Shown here piece by piece: positions 58,451-64,000 of a stretch of 64,000 nucleotides of DNA; position 1 is the first letter of the stretch; each line of letters opens with the position of its first letter. The notes below the pieces were generated by a model. That model saw only the letters and a program-made list of their open reading frames with translations. It did not search any database and was not told where the DNA came from. The position numbers and the translations under genes were made by a program. The stretch is from positions 124,535,484 to 124,599,483 of the forward strand of contig NC_092055.1 in NCBI RefSeq assembly GCF_003086295.3, given 5' to 3'. The DNA is from Arachis hypogaea (Eukaryota > Streptophyta > Magnoliopsida > Fabales > Fabaceae).

Positions 58451-59048
58451 ACTGTGGGAGTAAACTACGCTCTGGTCCAAAAAAATGTAATTTTTGGGCT
58501 TTTTAATTTTTAACCAAAAATTACCTATTGTGTGGATTTTTTTTTAATAACAACTGTCATTTTTTATTTTTTATTTTTGTGAATTAACGGGATCTCAGCA
58601 GTCAGCACAAAAGAAAAAATTACACGGCTTGAATCCTGGCGTTTTTTAACCTAATCTAATATATTATTTTTACTGATATTTTAAAAATATTTAACTATTC
58701 TAAAATAATATGGAACATAAATAATAAGTATTTTATTAATTTTATTTTATCATAAATATTTTTATTTTATTTTTATATTAAAATAACTATTATTTTTAAA
58801 TTTCAATAATTTATTAATTAGTTTATATCTATTATACTATTATATACTACAAATATTTGTTAAAAAATAATATTAATAGATATTATATAATTATGAAAAA
58901 AAAATAAGTGAGTTTATAATTATTGTTAAACAAAAATATAATTAATTTAAGAATGGATGTGTTTATAACTAAAATTAAAATCTATTAAATAGAAGTAAAC
59001 TATTTGATGAAAGATATCTATATGTATTATAATTTGCATGTATATTAA
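58451..59048. other. Probable GAUT8 promoter region
   Basis: AT-rich; no clear TATA box position could be assigned and no gene is seen. Confidence 0.4.
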
Positions 59049-59056
59049 CATAAAAC

Positions 59057-60515
59057 CAATATTCTGAAAATCGGACTGGACCGGTCGGTCAAACAGGTTC
59101 AATCGAGAACCGGCGTAAAAAACAGTTCAGTCCTCCTGCTAAAACCGCTAATGACAAAACCGCTAGAAAATTGTTGAACCGGCCGATTGGACTGGATCGG
59201 GAACCGACCGGTTCATATGAAATGCTGTCGTTTTGATTTGTTAAGGAAACAAAAAAAAAAACCCACCCACCCCCACGCGAGTTACCCCCTCAGTCCCTCA
59301 CCTCACCAAACCCGGCTCATTCCAGCTTCCTGGACAAAACACACAGCAAAGCAAGCCCTAGCTCCTTCCCAACCCAAAAATCCAGCTTCCTGGACGGAAC
59401 CGCCGCCGTCGTTCGTCTGTGTCAGCGTCTCCGCAACCTCTTCCTTCTCCTTCTCCGCGGCGTCTCCCCTTTCTAGCTCGACACGTCTTCCATTCCTAGG
59501 TGAAATCGGTGCTCGAGGCCTCCAGCTGGTGCGTTGTGGTGTCGCCGTCGTGTCTTCGTCGTCCCGCTGTCGTCTTTCTGCTGCCAGTGGAAGGTTAGTG
59601 AAACTGTGATTTACTGATTTGAGGTTAGTGGAAAGTTGAGTCTGTTACTCTGTTTCAGGGATTTGAGCTTAAATTTGTGATTTGTGATTTCTTGGGTCTT
59701 TTTGTAATGCTGCTGATTTGAGTTTGGAATTTGTGATTACTAATTTACTGCTTTGAGGTTAGTGGAAAGTTGAGTCTGTGTTACTCTGTTTCAGGTTTCA
59801 GGGAGTTGAGGTTGAATTTGTGATTTGTGATTTATGGGGTCTTTTGTAATGCTGCTGATTTGAGTTTGGAATTTGTGATTACTGATTTACTGATTTGAGG
59901 TTAATAGAAAGTTGAGTCTGTGTTACTCTGTTTCAGGGACTTGAGGTTGAATTTGTGATTTGTGATTTCTTGGTTCTTTTGTAATGCTGCAGATTTGAGT
60001 TTGGAATTTGTGATTACTAATTAGTGACTTGTTAGTTAAGCTGCTATTGTTAACTTGTTATGTACTTGTGCTGCTGTTTTGTTTTGGACTTATGGCACTA
60101 AGTGTTTTGAATTTTGAATTTGTGATAAGTGATTTGTGATTTGTGATTTTGTTATGCTGCTGTTTTGAATTAATTTAGGGGTGATTATTTGTTATGCTAC
60201 TGTTTTGAATTAATTTAAGAATGATTAATGATTATTTCTAGTTATACTTTGCACCATTGCTCTTTTCACTATTTAATGTTTGAGACTGTATTTTGATAAA
60301 ATCATATGGATTTGGTTGACATTTCATGTAATGTTTTAAATTTGAAAGATATTTAAACTTTATATTAGACTATAATTATATTTTATGATGTTTATTTATA
60401 ATTTTATTTTGAAACAGTTTTTCAATTGAACGACCGTTTGAAATTGATTGGACCAGTAAATCAATAAACCAGTAATTAGAACGGTTTGATGATCGATCCG
60501 ATTTTCCGAACCTTG
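59057..60515. mobile_element. hAT-type element (1459 bp), family A
   Basis: Left end CAATATTCTGAAAATCGGAC; right end, inverted, CAAGGTTCGGAAAATCGGAT. A perfect 8-bp duplication CATAAAAC lies at 59049-59056 and 60516-60523. Both subterminal regions carry many CCGGT/ACCGG words. Inside is a GC-rich stretch (59280-59600) like a first exon and leader, which I cannot name, followed by the tandem repeats at 59612. No transposase. Confidence 0.88.
59612..60025. repeat. Three tandem units of about 138 bp
   Basis: Each unit runs GATTTGAGGTTAGTGGAAAG ... CTCTGTTTCAGGGA ... TTGTGATTTGTGATTTCTTG ... GAGTTTGGAATTTGTGATTA. The units begin near 59612, 59752 and 59893. They lie inside the hAT-type element and look like intron sequence duplicated together with an acceptor-like TTTCAGG. 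Confidence 0.85.
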
Positions 60516-60523
60516 CATAAAAC

Positions 60524-60950
60524 ATGACAGCTTGATGGTTGTGAAGGACATTTCTCTTATTGAGGACAGGGATTCAAACCTTATCACGCTACACCCGAGT
60601 TCTAAAATAATCATATAATAGAGCACAAATCTCGCCATCTATCTATAACGGAATCAACTTCCAAACACTATCTTCAAACTATCTACAAACTACACTCCTC
60701 TGTAAACATACACGATCATCATCTCGGACATCAATGACGAAATAATTCAACTCACATTTCAAAGAAAAATAAAAAAGTTGAGAAAATGCTACATCGGCAA
60801 TCAACTCACAAGAACAATTTCATGCAAATTGGAATTTATTGTATTTTGCCATTATTTCTAGCCATCAATTCCATTCTTTTATTTTAGTAATCTAATAAAA
60901 TACTTTTAGCCCACACTTTTAAACATTAATGAATAATGACTAATTGATGA
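60524..60950. other. Gap between hAT elements
   Basis: AT-rich; no feature recognised. Confidence 0.5.
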
Positions 60951-60958
60951 CAAAAGAT

Positions 60959-62513
60959 CAATGTTTTAAAAATCGGTTCAAACCGATCAATCAGACAACC
61001 GTCTCCTTTAAAAACTGTTGCGAATCGTTAAACCAGCCAAAAACCGGTGAAACCAAACCGGGACCCGTCAGGTTTTTGACAAATTGCCCAATACTATGTC
61101 GTTTTGCCCCAAAACCCCTAAATTTTGCCTCAGCTCACACTACTCTCGTATTCGATATTCAAACGCAGAAAAGAGGCAGCCCTAAGCCTCCATCTCCTTG
61201 TTCTTCTTCAAGCTGTCCAGCCACTGGCGCTGTCGCGTCTGCTCCGCCGCCGTCCGCCGCCGTCCGCACTGCTCCAGCGTCGCATCAACGCGTCTGTTCC
61301 GCCTCTTCTTGCTGCGCTTGCGCACTTCAGCCTCTGTTCCATCGCGCTTCCATCAATGTTCATCCTCTGTTCCGCCGCGCTCCAGCCCTCGTCTTCCACT
61401 TCGAGTTCCTCATCTGTGCTCCCTCTCCCTCGCGTGTTTGAGTTCCAACCCTCGTTTGTGCTCCCTCAGCTGTGAAAGGTGATTTCTATTCATTGTTCTT
61501 GCTGGTACTGGTTTCATCCTTATTACGTTGTTTTTCTTGCTGCTATTTAAAGTTTAATTTAACATTTGTTGTTTTTGTTGTGTGTCTTACATTTTAAACC
61601 GTTTATTACGTTGTTGTTTTGCTTCTGTTTCTTACCTAGTACTGCTAGTTTTTCTGCTGCTGTTTTTGAAACTGCCATTGTTGTTACTGATGCTGTGGAA
61701 ACTCTTATTGCTGATGCTGTCTTATCAATTTTTTTTACCCGCAAAATTTGAATGTATGTTCTTTATTTCAACACTGAAAATGATGAAAGTTCAACTGAAA
61801 TTTTCCAAAAAGTTAATTCGTTATTTTCTACTTTCCCGTTTATATAACTAAGAGTCTAAGACTGGTAACTTGTTGAGTTTCAATTTTCTCGTCAAATTTT
61901 GATTATTTAACTTCGAGCCTTTCCACCTCTGAAATTGTTTCTATCTAAAGGTTAGCATGGGAGTAGTTAGGGTTTTGTAGCTCATTTATAAGATATTGTT
62001 TGTTGTAGTTAAAGTTCTGTCTAGCTTAAAACAAGATTCTGCCATTGTAGCACTCATACACATGGTGTTTGATCAAATGCCTAAAAGAAATTAGAAAAAC
62101 CTCTCATTGAATGCAATGAATTATTTGACTTTAGTATTTCTATTTTCTTTTTTAATTTCTAGGTCCTGATGGATAAAATGGGTATCATAAGTATGTAAAA
62201 GAAAATAGTAGTACTGGAAAAAATTGATTATTAGGGATGAATGTTTATCAATTGATTTGTATTTTTGTTAGTTGTGACAGTGTTATGATTATGGTAAATG
62301 CATGAATTAAGTTAAATACTTGCATAGTTTGAATGATATTTTAAAGTTTATATTAGACTATAGTTATGTTTTAGTGTGTTTATTTATGTTTTAATTATTA
62401 TTTTATTATAAAACGGTTATTCCGGTTGAACCATAGTTAAATCGGTTAAACTAATGAATTAGTAAATCAGTAGCTGGAGCAGTTCAATGGTAGGTTCGGT
62501 TTTCAAAAACTTG
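60959..62513. mobile_element. hAT-type element (1555 bp), family A
   Basis: Left end CAATGTTTTAAAAATCGGTT; right end, inverted, CAAGTTTTTGAAAACCGAAC. Flanks CAAAAGAT (60951-60958) and CAAAAAAA (62514-62521) agree at 6 of 8 bases. A GC-rich inner stretch (61180-61470) has S/P/R-rich open frames in all frames, none recognisable. Same architecture as 59057-60515. Confidence 0.75.
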
Positions 62514-62604
62514 CAAAAAAAAATAATAAATTCTGATAGTTTCCTAACATTCCTCTTTAAATATTTAAAAATTTATATTGTATTTTAATAAATTTACTTT
62601 ATAT

Positions 62605-62692
62605 TTAATTAAACAGATTTGACTACGGTCAGACCATTGAACCAGTTAGATGACTGGTTCATTGACCGGTTCCGTTCTCACAACCTTGGGAT
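62605..62692. mobile_element. Right-end fragment of hAT family A
   Basis: CAGACCATTGAACCAGTTAG, then GACTGGTTCATTGACCGGTT and CTCACAACCTTG, matches the right terminus of the two elements upstream. No left end is present. It sits about 95 bases upstream of the PPR ATG. Confidence 0.7.
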
Positions 62693-62785
62693 AAACACTC
62701 GACTCGACACTCCTCATTTGCTCCTTCACCGGTGAGTGACCAGAGATGAATAATAAGTTGTAGCAAGTAAAGCACAAAAAAGCAA

Positions 62786-64000
62786 ATGGCCACACCGAAG
62801 CCCATATCACCCTTCAGACTCTCTTCACTCCTCCGTTCCGAAAAAAACCCCTCCAAAGCCCTCAAACTCTTCCTCCACCCAAACCCAACCCAACCCAAAC
62901 CCTTCCGCCACTCTCTCCTCTCCTACGACCTCCTCATCACCAAGCTAGGCCGTGCCAAGATGTTCCTGGAGATGGAACAAATCCTCCACCGCCTCTGCCA
63001 CCACACCACCTTCTGCGTCCCTGAACCCCTCCTCTGCCAAGTCATCACCCTCTATGGCCGCAACCGCCTCCCCTCCTCCGCCATCCGCACCTTCCTCTCC
63101 CTCGGTTCGTTCCGCTGCACGCCAACTGTCAAGTCCTTCAACTCCCTCCTCAATGCCCTCCTCGCCTCCCGCGATTTCCAGAATTTCTCAGAATTCGCGT
63201 CACGAGTAATGGAATTCACGCAGCCAGATACTTGCACGTTCAACATTCTGATCAATGCATGGTGCTTGAGAGGCAACATTGATTGTGCATGGAAGGTGTT
63301 TGATGAAATGCGTGGCCGTGGTGTTCCGCCCAGCGAGGTTACTTTCAGGACTTTGATTAATGGTCTTTGCAAAAGCATGCGGCTGCAAGAGGCGCTGAAG
63401 TTGAAGGAGGTTATGATAAAGGATCATAAGTTGAAGCCTAATGTTAACGTGTACACCACACTGATCAAAGGTGGTTGTGTGGTTGGGGAGATGGATAGAG
63501 CCTTTAGGATCAAGGATGAGATGGTGAGAAACAATGTGAAGTTGGATGCTGCTGTTTATAACACACTGATGGACGCTCTTTTCAAGGCCGGGAGGAAGGA
63601 TGAGGGGTGGCAGATTTTGGATGAGATGAACAAGAGTGGCTGCAAACCTGACTTGGTGACTTACAATGTGATGATTGCAGAGTTTTGCAGGGAGAAGAAT
63701 TTCGAAGAAGTGTTTAGGATTTTGGATGGGATGGAAGGTGGTGGTGTGAAGCCTGATGTTGTGATCTACAATGTGATTATTGGTTGGCTGTGTAAGACAG
63801 GGAAATGTAATGAAGCGAATGATTTGTTTCAAGATATGCCAAGGCGAGGATGCACTCCGGATGTTGTGACTTATCGCACCCTTTTTGATGGTCTATGTGG
63901 ATGGATGCATTTGAGTGAAGCTGCATTGATTTTGGACGAGATGTTGTTCAAAGGCTATGATCCTCTTTCTAGGAGTTTGAACAGATTTATAGATGGGATG
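62786..64000 (+). CDS. P-class PPR protein (At1g53330-like), 5' 405 codons
   Basis: Pentatricopeptide repeat protein; family members bind organellar RNA. The frame is open from ATG 62786 to the last base of the window (405 codons, no stop, no intron). It starts MATPKPISPFRLSSLLRSEK and shows KALKLFLHPNP, SLLSYDLLITKLGRAKMFLE, then regular 35-residue PPR units from about residue 150: DTCTFNILINAWCLRGNIDC, VFDEMRGRGVPPSEVTFRTL, NVNVYTTLIKGGCVVGEMDR, AAVYNTLMDALFKAGRKDEG, DLVTYNVMIAEFCREKNFEE, DVVIYNVIIGWLCKTGKCNE, DVVTYRTLFDGLCGWMHLSE, EMLFKGYDPLSRSLNRFIDG. The N-terminus and the last units closely recall At1g53330. Higher GC at the 5' end is normal for such genes. The transposon fragment just upstream may overlap its promoter. 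Confidence 0.92.
   Translation, partial: MATPKPISPFRLSSLLRSEKNPSKALKLFLHPNPTQPKPFRHSLLSYDLLITKLGRAKMFLEMEQILHRLCHHTTFCVPEPLLCQVITLYGRNRLPSSAIRTFLSLGSFRCTPTVKSFNSLLNALLASRDFQNFSEFASRVMEFTQPDTCTFNILINAWCLRGNIDCAWKVFDEMRGRGVPPSEVTFRTLINGLCKSMRLQEALKLKEVMIKDHKLKPNVNVYTTLIKGGCVVGEMDRAFRIKDEMVRNNVKLDAAVYNTLMDALFKAGRKDEGWQILDEMNKSGCKPDLVTYNVMIAEFCREKNFEEVFRILDGMEGGGVKPDVVIYNVIIGWLCKTGKCNEANDLFQDMPRRGCTPDVVTYRTLFDGLCGWMHLSEAALILDEMLFKGYDPLSRSLNRFIDGM

Noticed and set aside
61125..61482. Overlapping S/P/R-rich frames
   Set aside because: Three frames are open at once over a GC-rich insert of a hAT element; no family recognised.

Overview
The window is nuclear plant DNA from a eudicot. Interrupted genes with GT-AG introns, low GC, and many plant-type transposons all say so. 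Several repeats (the PMD-carrying Mutator-like element, the RTE and zf-RVT LINEs, the LTR fragments) read like families I remember from legumes, especially peanut (Arachis). That genus call is recollection, not a search result.

Only three loci look like ordinary host genes. (1) Left edge, minus strand: seven exons of an extra-large G-protein (XLG1-like) gene. It continues out of the window and has a one-base frameshift in exon 1. (2) 54.9-58.5 kb, minus strand: a complete, intact homogalacturonan galacturonosyltransferase gene (GAUT8/QUASIMODO1-like, 556 aa, with a 5' UTR intron). (3) Right edge, plus strand: a P-class PPR gene (At1g53330-like), open from its ATG to the window end. Two more are relics: a VPS13-like gene at 19.35-22.98 kb with two nonsense codons and no 3' part, and one ELMO-domain exon at 52.5 kb.

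The rest is a transposon graveyard. 5.2-10.4 kb: a hAT MITE, an array of short palindromes, an Athila-type LTR with its primer-binding site, and a 5'-truncated LINE. 10.9-17.3 kb: a degenerate Mutator-like element with two convergent genes, a plant mobile domain (PMD) gene and a MULE transposase, bracketed at both ends by arrays of a CG-containing palindrome. 27.1-32.1 kb: an internally deleted Tat-like Ty3 retrotransposon with its integrase on the minus strand, an antisense ORF on the plus strand and a hAT MITE in one LTR. 33.1-38.6 kb: a TIR element with a 1-kb tandem duplication and a small two-exon gene. 40.8-51.6 kb: seven nested or adjacent MULEs, most with perfect 9-10 bp target-site duplications. 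One carries a PPR gene fragment and one a subtilase fragment (Pack-MULEs). 53.5-54.4 kb: two copies of a tRNA-derived SINE in opposite orientation. 59.0-62.7 kb: three members of one hAT family upstream of the PPR gene.

The most interesting structure is the PMD-MULE with its terminal palindrome arrays. A second array of the same design but different sequence lies at 6.47-6.73 kb. Coordinates of exons, TIRs and TSDs were read by eye; product names come from recognising motifs, not from database searches.
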